A DNA stretch of 64,000 nt. Origin: Flavobacterium sp. KJJ (GTDB lineage: Bacteria; Bacteroidota; Bacteroidia; Flavobacteriales; Flavobacteriaceae). The notes below the pieces were generated by a model. That model was given only the letters and a program-made list of their open reading frames with translations. It was not told where the DNA came from and did no database searches. Made by a program: the position numbers and the translations under genes. Below, in pieces: positions 19,701-26,964 of this stretch; position 1 is the first letter of the stretch, and each line of letters begins with the position of its first letter. The stretch is taken from NCBI RefSeq assembly GCF_000708595.2, contig NZ_JARP01000004.1:62001-126000 (forward strand), in the 5' to 3' direction.

Positions 19701-20084
19701 ATCGGATTTGATGATACTTGTAGCATAACCAATTGATTTGTTCTTTTTAGATTGTCCTAAAGCCGTAACGGTAACACCATCAAGCTCGTTAGTATCAGTT
19801 GACAACTTAACTTTTAATCCATCAACAGCTTTTACTTCTATTGTTTTAAATCCTATCGAACTAATGATGATTGTAGCGCCTTCATTTACTGAAATTTTAA
19901 AATCTCCATTTTCATCACTATTCGTTTGTGCTTTTGTTCCTTTTTCCTTTATAATGGCAAATGGCACAGGCATATTTGCATTATCTGTAATTGTTCCGGA
20001 AATTATCTTGTCTTGTGCATTAACTCCCTGGTAACAAAATACCGTTAGAAAAACTAACAATGATTGATATAGCAGTTTTTTCAT
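16758..20084 (-). CDS. SusC/RagA-family TonB-linked outer-membrane transporter
   Basis: 1108 residues. Signal peptide to about GVNAQ, then a carboxypeptidase-D-like regulatory domain (ISGTITDNANMPVPFAI, IIISSIGFKTIEV), a TonB-dependent plug (GKAPGVRVSSTPGGAG, IQIRGLNSITGKNQPLIVLD, ISILKGASAAALYGSEAVNG), and a 22-strand barrel ending TRSFGAMLRASF. It imports ligands captured by the SusD partner using TonB/ExbBD energy. There is no N-terminal signalling (STN) domain, so no anti-sigma/sigma switch is expected. That agrees with the LacI gene upstream being the regulator. A long leader of about 270 bp separates it from lacI and contains a LacI-type operator. Confidence 0.95.
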   Translation of the reverse strand: MKKLLYQSLLVFLTVFCYQGVNAQDKIISGTITDNANMPVPFAIIKEKGTKAQTNSDENGDFKISVNEGATIIISSIGFKTIEVKAVDGLKVKLSTDTNELDGVTVTALGQSKKNKSIGYATSIIKSDAITKTASPTIANSLYGKAPGVRVSSTPGGAGAINIQIRGLNSITGKNQPLIVLDGVPIRDGEVNNNDYWNAPRVKSNGLADINPEDIENISILKGASAAALYGSEAVNGVVLITSKSGKGKKGLGVDFSTSYSNNSIAFLPRFQYERGPGYSNPAYSTSAFLAPDGFAHYDTNGDGIADTRGVSNGSSNFGMWFDGQPIMSWDGVVRPYSAQKDGYKNLFQNAWDGTTNIALSNNTENASVRFSYTHTESEGLSMGNNNKKNTFNLNTSFKTGKNSKTDVIVSYMNQNIHNRTYAMDRLINNFTGMLSPFDNGDWYKAKYQTSLGYKYVTGTNQSLTPNENIIRNGFKADIGDYFWNINANQQDEITNRLIASLTETLTLTKDLTLRGRVSTDLTSVNTESRNPVEKPLIYGFGPGSYLIDSQDYNILYGDLLLTYNKKITEDFSLNALLGYSGSDETGKMLSRSTNGGLSVEGWYDMNSSVNTPTSTSSKYEIVKDAVFGTLNASFRNYLFVEGTIRRDRTSTMNPNNNAFTYPSVNSSFVLSDAVQLPEFISYAKMRGSWGIVGNYPDRYAANIAFSQTSLGTQGTTTPVLITTSPTKYGNEGIKPEMKTEYEFGFETKFFDRRLGLDFSYYNATVKDQILDLTLAPTTGATSILANVGELSNQGFEVAFTASPFRTEDFSWDVTLNWAKNINKIVKLANGATELLHADYDGSAAQLKSVVGDPMGGIYAHPVKTDAEGNKMVDSDGFYMIDGDKWEKYGTATPKGVGGLINSFTYKSLTLDVNIDYSYGGYLMPTGVNWMKSRGLTEETLNFSTNERGGLTYYKDANGQGVQVPNSSTSGPGGQTLYRDGMIMDGVTSSGATNTNVISQAGYYNMTYNWGGPQYSSSRYDLYIQKNNYVKVREISLAYNMPAVWASKIGASKLSFSVFGRNLFYIYRTIKDMDAEATTSGSRWSQNVNNAGLTPATRSFGAMLRASF

Positions 20085-20312
20085 AATTAATATTAATTTG
20101 GTTTGATTTGTTTTGATTTTGTTTGTGTTTAAATTAAAAGTTTCTGATTTAAAGAAAAATATTGAATACTAAAACCTTTAATTTTTTATTACCAGTTTCT
20201 CTATCAGAATCTCAGTAATAATTAAGTTTCTTGGTCAACATCTCTATTTATTTATATCATAAGCGGTATTTATTTATTTAGTATTTATCTAATTACTCTG
20301 AGTTTTTTTTTG

Positions 20313-20330
20313 TACTAAATCGTTTTAGTA
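20313..20330. promoter_or_regulatory. LacI-type operator upstream of susC
   Basis: TACTAAATCGTTTTAGTA is an 18-bp near-palindrome centred on CG with one mismatched pair, the form typical of LacI-family operators. It lies about 230 bp upstream of the susC start and matches the element overlapping the lacI promoter (21439-21456) at 16 of 18 positions. Confidence 0.7.
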
Positions 20331-20356
20331 AATAATTCTAAAAAAAGGCTTATTTT

Positions 20357-21370
20357 TTAAACCGATTCTCTTATAGTTAGGCTTCCCTTTTTCTTTTCCT
20401 TGATAATCTCATAATTACTTCCGTCAGTCATTTGCTTCATCAATAGTCTTACAGTCTTTTTTCCAATTAGTTCGATTGGCTGAGACAAAACAGTTATAGA
20501 AGGAGAATGCAGCCTAAAACTGTCATGATCATCAAAACTAATTACAGCTTTGTCAGCAGGAATACTATGCCCTAATCTCCTTAATGATTGTAAACCAGCA
20601 AGCAACAAATAGTTAGCACCAAACAAAATAGCATCAATTTTAGGGTTGAGGATCAAAAAATCTGAAATTTTTTCTATTCTTTCTTCTTCCGTAATATCAT
20701 ATTCTAATTCTAGAATTCTAGAATCATCGTACAAGCCCACATCCTTCAATGCCTTACTATATCCTTGTTTTCTAAAATTCATCTGAATCAATTGAGATGA
20801 ATTAGTAACAAATGCAATTTTTTTGAATCCTTTCTTCAAAAAATAACGAGCAGCAGTTTCGCCTCCTTCAAAATTATCAAGTACTACATGACTAACTTCC
20901 TGACCCTCAAAATATCTATCAACTAAGACAACTGGACATTGAAGTTCCAATAATCGATCGATAGTTGCTTTCATACCTTCAGTAGGCGTTATAATAAAAC
21001 CATCAACATTTGCCTGTAGTAAACTATTCACTAATTCAATCGCACGTTCATTATTTCCTCCTGTACTGCAATAAAACACTCTATAATTTAAATCGATTGC
21101 TTCTCTTTCAATCACTTTTGCCAAATCCGAAAAAAACTGATTTGAAATATCTTCCACAATAAGACCAATAGATCTTGTCTTGCCAGTTCTTAAACTGCTG
21201 GCCATCATATTGGGTTTGAATTTCATTTCTTCACTAACCTTAAAAACTTTCTTGATCACTTCTTTGCTTATACCTTTCTCCTTTCCTTTATCATTCAAAA
21301 CAAACGAAACTGTAGTAATAGATACATTTGCAGCTTTCGCTATGTCTTTGATAGTGATCTTTTTTATCAT
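20357..21370 (-). CDS. LacI-family transcriptional regulator
   Basis: 337 residues. The N-terminal helix-turn-helix and hinge helix are typical (TIKDIAKAANVSITTVSFVL, PNMMASSLRTGKTRSIGLI), followed by a periplasmic-binding-protein-like sensor domain (VDGFIITPTEG, VVLVDRYFEG, AVISFDDHDSFRLHSPSITV). Such regulators bind a sugar or sugar phosphate. The gene lies directly upstream of susC on the same strand. CG-centred operators overlap its own promoter and lie ahead of susC, so it probably represses both itself and the uptake operon. The inducer is unknown. Confidence 0.93.
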   Translation of the reverse strand: MIKKITIKDIAKAANVSITTVSFVLNDKGKEKGISKEVIKKVFKVSEEMKFKPNMMASSLRTGKTRSIGLIVEDISNQFFSDLAKVIEREAIDLNYRVFYCSTGGNNERAIELVNSLLQANVDGFIITPTEGMKATIDRLLELQCPVVLVDRYFEGQEVSHVVLDNFEGGETAARYFLKKGFKKIAFVTNSSQLIQMNFRKQGYSKALKDVGLYDDSRILELEYDITEEERIEKISDFLILNPKIDAILFGANYLLLAGLQSLRRLGHSIPADKAVISFDDHDSFRLHSPSITVLSQPIELIGKKTVRLLMKQMTDGSNYEIIKEKKKGSLTIRESV

Positions 21371-21792
21371 ATAAATGTTAAGTTTATATTAAAACTTAGT
21401 TAATTTGTTAAAACAAATATATATTTAATAAAACGATTTACAAAAACGTTTTAGTACTTTTTTTTAGATGTAAATATGTTTTTTAACATTAAAACTAAAA
21501 TATATCAACAAATACAGGCAATTGAGTAAAAATAAATGAATATAATTTATCCAAAACAAAATCGTTTTTTTAAAATATAGTACTCAATTGTTAAATTTAA
21601 AATGTTAATAGATTAATATTTAAGATAAATTTTATAAGCAAATACTATTTATCCATAAATAACCTAGAATTAAGCTAATGAGAGCTAAGAACATGAAGAC
21701 TATATAATTATGTAAGAGAGAAATGTAAAATAATTTTAATAAGCTATTTTATATTTATACTGGATAAGAAAGTACCCCTAAAAATAACGATT
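21371..21792. other. Intergenic region between lacI and a small plus-strand frame
   Basis: The first ~90 bp hold the lacI promoter and operators. A further weak CG-centred A/T-flanked match (AAAATCGTTTTTT) lies near 21558-21570. The remaining ~220 bp are very AT-rich with no recognisable structure. Confidence 0.4.
21414..21456 (-). promoter_or_regulatory. lacI promoter with overlapping operator
   Basis: On the minus strand there is a -33 TTTG (complement of 21441-21444), a 19-bp spacer and a -7 TATATTTG (complement of 21414-21421), matching the Bacteroidota sigma-A promoter. The operator TACAAAAACGTTTTAGTA (21439-21456, centre CG, one mismatch) covers the -33 box, and a weaker CG-centred half-match at 21426-21443 lies in the spacer. 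This layout predicts autorepression. Confidence 0.7.
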
Positions 21793-22047
21793 ATGAATTG
21801 TGAAGGAAAAGAAAATCACAATCGGCATGATAAGGATTTTCACAGTAAGAATGCAGAGTGGGAAAAACATAATTTAAAACCTTCTTCTTTATATGATTCT
21901 ATAACAATTATAAATGATTATAATAGTTGTCCAAGTTTTAAAAAAAGCAATGCCCTTAAATGGGATGATGAAGATTTATTAAATAATACCAATACTAAAG
22001 AACGCAATGACATGGATTTTAATCAGAAAGACAAATCTGATCTGTAA
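21793..22047 (+). CDS. Small hydrophilic hypothetical protein (doubtful)
   Basis: 84 residues, very rich in Asn, Asp, Lys and Ser (DKDFHSKNAEWEKHN, NDMDFNQKDKSDL). It has no signal peptide, membrane segment or recognised domain, and no clear promoter. It lies alone between lacI and the hydrolase region. I do not recognise the family. The A-rich start region (AAAATAACGATTATG) is normal for the genus, so it may be real. Confidence 0.35.
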   Translation: MNCEGKENHNRHDKDFHSKNAEWEKHNLKPSSLYDSITIINDYNSCPSFKKSNALKWDDEDLLNNTNTKERNDMDFNQKDKSDL

Positions 22048-22471
22048 TCATACATTTGCAATCTTAGATTTATAATATTGCTTTAAGTAAGCTATCATTC
22101 TGAAAGCTGCGCTTTTCTACATGCAAAACATCACGCAGTTGTACAATCAACTATAATCTATTTATGTATGACATTTTTGTGATCATAACTTGATTATCAT
22201 AACTGAAAAACATAATCTTGATTTATCCAGCTCGTTTATAATTTTTCCTTTTTATCCTATTTTATGAAGATGTTAGCTCATATGTTATAAAATTTTGTGC
22301 CTGATGACATCACTAAATTATTTCTTTTGTCATAAACAAAATAATCAAAAATAGATTCTTCTTTTCGCGTCTGGTTTTTTTTCTAAACTACATTATATGG
22401 ATTTTTCCATTTGCCTTTTCATGCAATAAAATCGCCTTACTACATAAAAAACAGACAAGAGATTAATAAAA

Positions 22472-22487
22472 TTACGAAATATCGTAA
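22472..22487. promoter_or_regulatory. Palindromic regulatory site TTACGAAATATCGTAA (copy 1)
   Basis: The arms TTACGA and TCGTAA are perfectly inverted around 4 bp. The same site occurs at 23978-23993 and 38258-38273, always upstream of a gene of the electrophile/oxidant locus. It ends 66 bp before a TTTGGC/TTTGAC element. It is probably an activator or repressor binding site; the divergently encoded sigma-54-type regulator ending at 36573 is the leading candidate. Confidence 0.65.
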
Positions 22488-22553
22488 ACTAAAATATCTC
22501 TAAAAATAGTATATTTATCTTAAAATCAAATAGTTAATATTTAAGGCATATTG

Positions 22554-22570
22554 TTTGGCTATTGTTTGAC
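22554..22570 (+). promoter_or_regulatory. Possible degenerate sigma-54 promoter upstream of the hydrolase
   Basis: TTTGGCTATTGTTTGAC has GG at 22557-22558 and AC, not GC, ten bases further on. That is one base from the GG-N10-GC core of sigma-54 promoters. A similar sequence lies at the same distance (65 bp) from the palindrome upstream of the dioxygenase gene, but that copy lacks the GG. The call is therefore tentative. Confidence 0.3.
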
Positions 22571-22640
22571 ATCAACATTAATAAAAATTGTAAAGATGAA
22601 ACAACAAATGAAAACCAAGCAGATTAATAAAATTAAGTTT

Positions 22641-22689
22641 TTTCTTAATCTAGGTTAATCGACAGACTTTCGAACTTAATCTAAGTTTG
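22641..22689 (+). promoter_or_regulatory. Hydrolase promoter with 22-bp shared activator-like element
   Basis: A 22-bp element at 22641-22662 is identical to one at 38380-38401. It contains the near-palindrome TTAATCTAGGTTAA. Exactly 19 bp later comes TAAGTTTG (22682-22689), a good Bacteroidota -7 box. No TTTG -33 box is seen, so the element probably replaces it as an activator site. The predicted leader is about 50 nt. Confidence 0.65.
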
Positions 22690-22748
22690 TAAAAGAAAAT
22701 AACAACAACTATTCATTTCTAAATTTAATAATCTAAAACCATAAAAAA

Positions 22749-23567
22749 ATGAGCACATTTAAAACACAAGACGGAACAGAAATTTTTTACAAAGATTTTG
22801 GAACAGGACAACCAATAGTTTTTCACCACGGATGGCCATTATCAAGTGATGATTGGGATGCACAAATGATGTTTTTCCTAAAACAAGGATACAGAGTTAT
22901 TGCACACGACAGACGCGGTCATGGTCGCTCTAGCCAAACTTCAGAAGGAAACAATATGGAAACATATGCATCTGACATTGCTGAATTGACAGCTGCACTT
23001 GATTTAAAAAATGCTATTCACGTAGGGCATTCAACTGGTGGCGGTGAAGTAATTCGCTATGCTGCAAAATACGGTAAAGAACGTGTTGCAAAAGCAGTTA
23101 TTATTAGCGCTGTAACGCCAATTATGATTAAAAACGAATCAAATCCAGAAGGTGTGCCTTTAGCAATTTTTGACGAAATCAGACAAGGTACAGGATTTAA
23201 CAGAGCACAATATTTTTATGATTTCCCTATTCCGTTTTACGGATGGAACCGCGAAGGCCAAACGGTTAAAGAAGGAATTAAGCACAACTGGTGGCGTCAG
23301 GGAATGATGGGTTCAGTATTAGCTCATTATGAAGGAATAAAAGCGTTTTCTGAATCAGATTTTACTGAAGATCTTAAGAGTTTAGATATTCCTGTTTTGG
23401 TTTTGCATGGAGAAGATGATCAAATCGTTCCTTTTGGTCAGGCACCAAGAGCGGCTAAACTTTTGAAAAACGGAAAATTGATTTCTTATCCAGGTTTTCC
23501 TCATGGTATGCCAACTACAGAAGCAGACACAATTAATAAAGACATTTTAGACTTTATTAAAGCATAA
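22749..23567 (+). CDS. Alpha/beta hydrolase, cofactor-free haloperoxidase/perhydrolase type
   Basis: 272 residues. The order of motifs is that of non-haem chloroperoxidases: GTGQPIVFHHGWPLSSDDW (oxyanion region), VIAHDRRGHGRSSQ, the nucleophile elbow VGHSTGGGEV (Ser near residue 98), catalytic Asp in VLHGEDDQIVPF and catalytic His in GFPHGM. Members act as esterases and can make peracids from H2O2 and acetate. It is cytoplasmic, with no signal peptide. Its promoter shares two distinct elements with the dioxygenase gene at 38468, so it belongs to the same regulon. Confidence 0.92.
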   Translation: MSTFKTQDGTEIFYKDFGTGQPIVFHHGWPLSSDDWDAQMMFFLKQGYRVIAHDRRGHGRSSQTSEGNNMETYASDIAELTAALDLKNAIHVGHSTGGGEVIRYAAKYGKERVAKAVIISAVTPIMIKNESNPEGVPLAIFDEIRQGTGFNRAQYFYDFPIPFYGWNREGQTVKEGIKHNWWRQGMMGSVLAHYEGIKAFSESDFTEDLKSLDIPVLVLHGEDDQIVPFGQAPRAAKLLKNGKLISYPGFPHGMPTTEADTINKDILDFIKA

Positions 23568-23592
23568 GCAGATAGTCCTAAAAAGTAATCAC

Positions 23593-23617
23593 AACTGCCC
23601 GTGTTTTGCGGGCAGTT
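23593..23617 (+). terminator. Hairpin after the hydrolase gene
   Basis: A perfect 9-bp GC-rich stem AACTGCCCG / CGGGCAGTT with a 7-nt loop lies 25 bp past the hydrolase stop. No T-run follows, so it may act as a partial terminator or mRNA-stabilising hairpin between the hydrolase and the next gene. Confidence 0.5.
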
Positions 23618-23631
23618 AATCTCTTCCAATT

Positions 23632-23955
23632 ATGAATTCATTTCAACAACCCGCTTTTGATACAGTTACCGAGGCTTTACAATGGTTAAACAATCAAGGT
23701 TTTACGGAAAACTTTAATCTTGATGAAAATTGTATCCGTTATAATAATAACACACAAACAATGTCTCCGGAAGAATTTAAAATTGAATATCTATTTCGTT
23801 TTGAAGGAGATACAGATCCAGGAGATGAAGATATAGTTTACGGAATTGTATCTGAGATTTATAGCATAAAAGGTGTTTTGACAAGTGCGTTTGGAATTTA
23901 TGCCGATTCTATTTCGACAGAAATGATCAAAAAACTTTCAACACATTCCCGATAA
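23632..23955 (+). CDS. Conserved hypothetical protein, small acidic domain
   Basis: 107 residues, acidic, without signal or membrane segments. The pattern TVTEALQWLNNQGFTENFNL, MSPEEFKIEYLFRFEGDTDP, VYGIVSEIYSIKGVLTSAFGIYAD matches a small Bacteroidota family sometimes labelled phosphoribosylpyrophosphate synthetase. It has none of the nucleotide-binding motifs of that enzyme, so the label should not be trusted. It follows the hydrolase by 64 bp with a hairpin between them and is probably co-expressed. Function unknown. Confidence 0.75.
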   Translation: MNSFQQPAFDTVTEALQWLNNQGFTENFNLDENCIRYNNNTQTMSPEEFKIEYLFRFEGDTDPGDEDIVYGIVSEIYSIKGVLTSAFGIYADSISTEMIKKLSTHSR

Positions 23956-23977
23956 TTTTCATAATACGATAATAAAT

Positions 23978-23993
23978 TCACGAAATATCGTAA
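23978..23993. promoter_or_regulatory. Palindromic regulatory site TCACGAAATATCGTAA (copy 2)
   Basis: It matches copy 1 at 15 of 16 positions. It lies 22 bp past the preceding stop and 99 bp before the isochorismatase-type gene, the first gene of a long operon. Confidence 0.65.
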
Positions 23994-24045
23994 GTAAAAC
24001 GTATCGCTTTAAACCATAAACCCCAACAAAACAAGCATTTATAAA

Positions 24046-24062
24046 TTTGGCATTTTGTTGGC
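24046..24062 (+). promoter_or_regulatory. Candidate sigma-54 promoter of the long operon
   Basis: TTTGGCATTTTGTTGGC contains GG (24049-24050), ten bases, then GC (24061-24062), the invariant core of sigma-54 promoters. The -12 element reads TGGC rather than TTGC. It starts 52 bp after a palindromic site and 47 bp before the first ATG, sensible positions for an enhancer-dependent promoter. Confidence 0.45.
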
Positions 24063-24092
24063 ATAATTAATAATATTAAAAATAACGATTTT

Positions 24093-24725
24093 ATGAAACC
24101 ATCAATAAACTTATTATCACCAGACAACCATGCATTAGTATTAATTGACTTTGAAGGGCAAATGGCATTTGCTACAAACAGCATTGCATTAAGCGAATTA
24201 CGTAATAACGTTGCCATTATTTCTGGAGCATCAAAAATCTTTAATGTACCAACTATAGTTACTACAGTTGCAGAAGAGAGTTTTTCTGGTCCTGTTTTCC
24301 CAGAAGTTGAGGAGTTTTACCCAATCGCAACTTCAGGATATATCGACCGTACTACAATGAATACCTGGGAAGATGAAAATGCTTACAAAGCCATTACAGG
24401 AACAAACAAGAAAAAAATAGTTCTTGCCGGATTATGGACAGGCGTTTGCATCGTTGGACCAGCACTTTCAGCAATTGAAGAAGGTTACGAAGTATATGTA
24501 ATTACAGATGCCTGTGGAGACGTAAGCAACGAAGCTCATGAACGTGCGATTCAAAGAATGATTCAGGTTGGTGTGCAGCCTATAACTTCTATCCAATATT
24601 TATTAGAATTGCAAAGAGACTGGGCGCGTCAGGAAACCTATGTTCCGGTGACGAACTTAATGAAAAAACACGGTGGTTCTTACGGTTTAGGTATTCATTA
24701 CGCACACAACATGTTGAAACACTAA
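24093..24725 (+). CDS. Isochorismatase-fold hydrolase (YcaC-like)
   Basis: 210 residues. The conserved Asp is in LVLIDFEGQMAFA (about residue 19), and the nucleophile Cys in VLAGLWTGVCIVGPAL (about residue 117), preceded by the family's non-prolyl stretch. A Lys likely to complete the Asp-Lys-Cys triad lies in the middle (TNKKKIVLAG or upstream). YcaC-like members are cysteine hydrolases of unknown substrate, often induced by stress. It is the first gene of a tightly packed plus-strand run that continues to about 34433. It is preceded by a palindromic site and a sigma-54-like promoter. Confidence 0.88.
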   Translation: MKPSINLLSPDNHALVLIDFEGQMAFATNSIALSELRNNVAIISGASKIFNVPTIVTTVAEESFSGPVFPEVEEFYPIATSGYIDRTTMNTWEDENAYKAITGTNKKKIVLAGLWTGVCIVGPALSAIEEGYEVYVITDACGDVSNEAHERAIQRMIQVGVQPITSIQYLLELQRDWARQETYVPVTNLMKKHGGSYGLGIHYAHNMLKH

Positions 24726-24798
24726 TTCATTTCAACCTGATCCCGAAGCTTCGGAACTGAAACCTTAAATAAATACAAACCTTTTACGCTTCATTATT

Positions 24799-26187
24799 TT
24801 GAAATCATCAAAATCCATATCGTTAAACTTTAAGACCATTGTTCTTTCTTTTCTTTTGATTGGAAGCTTTGCATCGGCACAAAATTTTAAACTTTTGCGT
24901 TATGACGAAAACTACGAATTTCTAAAAGACTCCACTAGAAACTTTTATGAGAATTTAAAGTTCATTCCGTTAAACAAAGAGAAAGATTTTTACATCTCTC
25001 TTGGAGGAGAAGCTCGATATGAATATGTCGATTTCAATAATGAAGATTGGGGAAGATTAAATATTGGCCATAACAACTTTTTATTGCAACGTTATGATCT
25101 TGGAGCCGATATTCATTTAGGAAAAACCTTTAGAATATTTGCTCAATTGAGAAGTGCCTTGCAGGACGGACGAATTAACGGGCCGCGTGGCATTGACGAA
25201 GATCAGCTGAATGTTCAGAATCTTTTTTTAGATGTCAATTTATATCAAAAAGAAAATAAAAAACTGACCATTCGCGCCGGAAGACAAGAATTGGATTATG
25301 GATCCGGAAGATTAATTTCGGTAAGAGAAGGTCCAAATGCGAGACTTTATTTTACGGGAGGAAAAGTAATGTACACTTCTTCCCGATTCTCCATTGACGG
25401 ATTTGCGATGATGGCTGACACGATTTATACGGGAGCTTTTGATAACAAAATGTCGAAACAGCTGAATCTCTGGGGAGCTTATTCTAAAATAATATTCCCA
25501 AAAGCAGGAAATCTGGATTTATATTATCTCGGAATCAGAAGAGACGAATCACTTTTTGAAGAAGGAATTGCACCAGAAAGACGACACACCATTGGAACAA
25601 GATTTTGGAAATATGGCGGTGGATTTATCTACAATCTGGAAGCGGCTTATCAATTTGGAACTTTTGGTTCGGGAAACATAAATGCCTGGACAGGATCAAT
25701 TGACATTGGCTACTCTTTTGAAAACGTGAAATTTAAGCCAACGATCAACCTTCGAAATGATTATATTTCAGGAGATAAAAACAAAGGCGATGGAAGTCTA
25801 CAAACGTTCAACCCTTTGTATCCAAAAGGAGGATATTTTGGTTTCAGCCCGCAGGTTGGTCCGGTAAACCTTATCGACATTCATCCTTATGCCACAATGG
25901 ATTTATTTCCACAGCTAAAGATGCAGGTCGATGTGGTTTTTAACTGGAGATATTCACTGCAGGACGGTGTTTACAGACCAAGCGGTTCGCTGAATCTTCC
26001 AGGAAGTTCATCAGAAGAGCGATATATCGGGACTGCTTATCTTGCCAATTTTACTTACAGCGTAAACAAATATATTTCAGTCGTAAGCGGTATTCAATAT
26101 TTTAAAACTGGTGCCTTTATCGACGATATCATTCCAAATTCTAAAGACGGTGTTTTTTTTAATGCCAGACTTGGATTTAAATTTTAA
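24799..26187 (+). CDS. Alginate-export-family outer-membrane porin
   Basis: 462 residues from a TTG start at 24799. No ATG lies between it and the mature region, and the TTG start gives a clean signal peptide (NFKTIVLSFLLIGSFASAQ). The body shows alternating beta strands and the family signature (YISLGGEARYEYVDF, RAGRQELDYGSGRLISVREG, WKYGGGFIYNLEAAYQFG), ending in the outer-membrane C-terminal Phe (ARLGFKF). Such 18-strand barrels let anionic or other small solutes cross the outer membrane. It lies 73 bp after the isochorismatase-type gene. What it transports here is unknown; alginate itself is unlikely as no alginate genes are near. Confidence 0.85.
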   Translation: MKSSKSISLNFKTIVLSFLLIGSFASAQNFKLLRYDENYEFLKDSTRNFYENLKFIPLNKEKDFYISLGGEARYEYVDFNNEDWGRLNIGHNNFLLQRYDLGADIHLGKTFRIFAQLRSALQDGRINGPRGIDEDQLNVQNLFLDVNLYQKENKKLTIRAGRQELDYGSGRLISVREGPNARLYFTGGKVMYTSSRFSIDGFAMMADTIYTGAFDNKMSKQLNLWGAYSKIIFPKAGNLDLYYLGIRRDESLFEEGIAPERRHTIGTRFWKYGGGFIYNLEAAYQFGTFGSGNINAWTGSIDIGYSFENVKFKPTINLRNDYISGDKNKGDGSLQTFNPLYPKGGYFGFSPQVGPVNLIDIHPYATMDLFPQLKMQVDVVFNWRYSLQDGVYRPSGSLNLPGSSSEERYIGTAYLANFTYSVNKYISVVSGIQYFKTGAFIDDIIPNSKDGVFFNARLGFKF

Positions 26188-26230
26188 CAACACAAAATTC
26201 ATTATTTAAACATTAAATAAATTGACAACC

Positions 26231-26962
26231 ATGAAAAATTTATCCATTATCTCAAAATACAGACTTAGCTATTCTACTCTAATTCTTTTCATTACAATAT
26301 TATTTGCAAATACTTCTTTTGCACAAATGGCTGCTCTTGGCTCAACTACTACTTGGGGAAAAGTAGACGGAGTTGCCGTAAACGGATTGGTTCAGGGACC
26401 ATCTGCAGCCGAAGCAGAATTACAAGTTGCCTGCATTTTTGAATATACCGAAGGTGACATCTTCAACCCTCCTGCCCTTCCTGCAAACCTAAACGGAATG
26501 GTGCATTTAGACGACGCTTTAAAAGGGATTATTACCGAATTACGCAAAAGCGGAAAATTTGCAGGACATTCACTTGAAACTTTATTGATTACACCTCCAA
26601 AAGGTACTTTGGCTTCTAAACAATTATTGCTTATCGGTCTTGGGGACCGCAATAAATTTACGCCAGATTTAATGATCAGCGTGGGAAGCACTGCAATGCG
26701 TGAAGCTTTACGTTTGGGAGTTTCTAATTATTCTTTTGCAAGTGATATTAAAGATGCCGGAATTGATTCGCCAACAGCTTTAGTAGCAACAAATGTAGTT
26801 TTAGGCTCTTTTGAAGCTTACAGAACGCAGACGTATTTAAAAGATAAAAAATTAGCCGATTACAAGCCTTTAACTAAAATTATTCTGCTTGCTGGACCTG
26901 CTTTTTATACTGTTGCAGGTGAAGGAATTAAAGATGCAATTGCTAAACTTAACGCCAAATAA
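26231..26962 (+). CDS. Exported stand-alone M17 leucyl-aminopeptidase N-terminal domain protein
   Basis: 243 residues from ATG 26231; an upstream TTG at 26222 would add three residues. The signal peptide ends near TSFAQ. The mature part matches only the N-terminal macro-like domain of M17 peptidases (GHSLETLLITPPKGTLASKQ, LLLIGLGDRNKF, GSTAMREALRLGVSNYSFAS). The metal-binding catalytic domain is absent, so peptidase activity is not expected. It lies 3 bp ahead of the amidohydrolase gene and is translationally coupled with it. The role is unknown, perhaps ligand or ADP-ribose-type binding in the periplasm. Confidence 0.8.
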   Translation: MKNLSIISKYRLSYSTLILFITILFANTSFAQMAALGSTTTWGKVDGVAVNGLVQGPSAAEAELQVACIFEYTEGDIFNPPALPANLNGMVHLDDALKGIITELRKSGKFAGHSLETLLITPPKGTLASKQLLLIGLGDRNKFTPDLMISVGSTAMREALRLGVSNYSFASDIKDAGIDSPTALVATNVVLGSFEAYRTQTYLKDKKLADYKPLTKIILLAGPAFYTVAGEGIKDAIAKLNAK

Positions 26963-26964
26963 TT

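Larger units (their letters stand above)
22048..22748. other. Long regulatory region upstream of the haloperoxidase-like hydrolase
   Basis: About 700 bp without a gene. The 3' half contains the TTACGAWATATCGTAA palindrome (22472-22487), a TTTGGC...TTTGAC element (22554-22570), and a promoter with a 22-bp upstream element shared with the dioxygenase gene (22641-22689). The first ~400 bp show nothing recognisable. Confidence 0.5.

Noticed and set aside
23632..23955. Phosphoribosylpyrophosphate synthetase function for the 107-residue protein
   Set aside because: The family label exists, but no PRPP-synthase nucleotide or ribose-phosphate motif is present, so only a hypothetical call is made.
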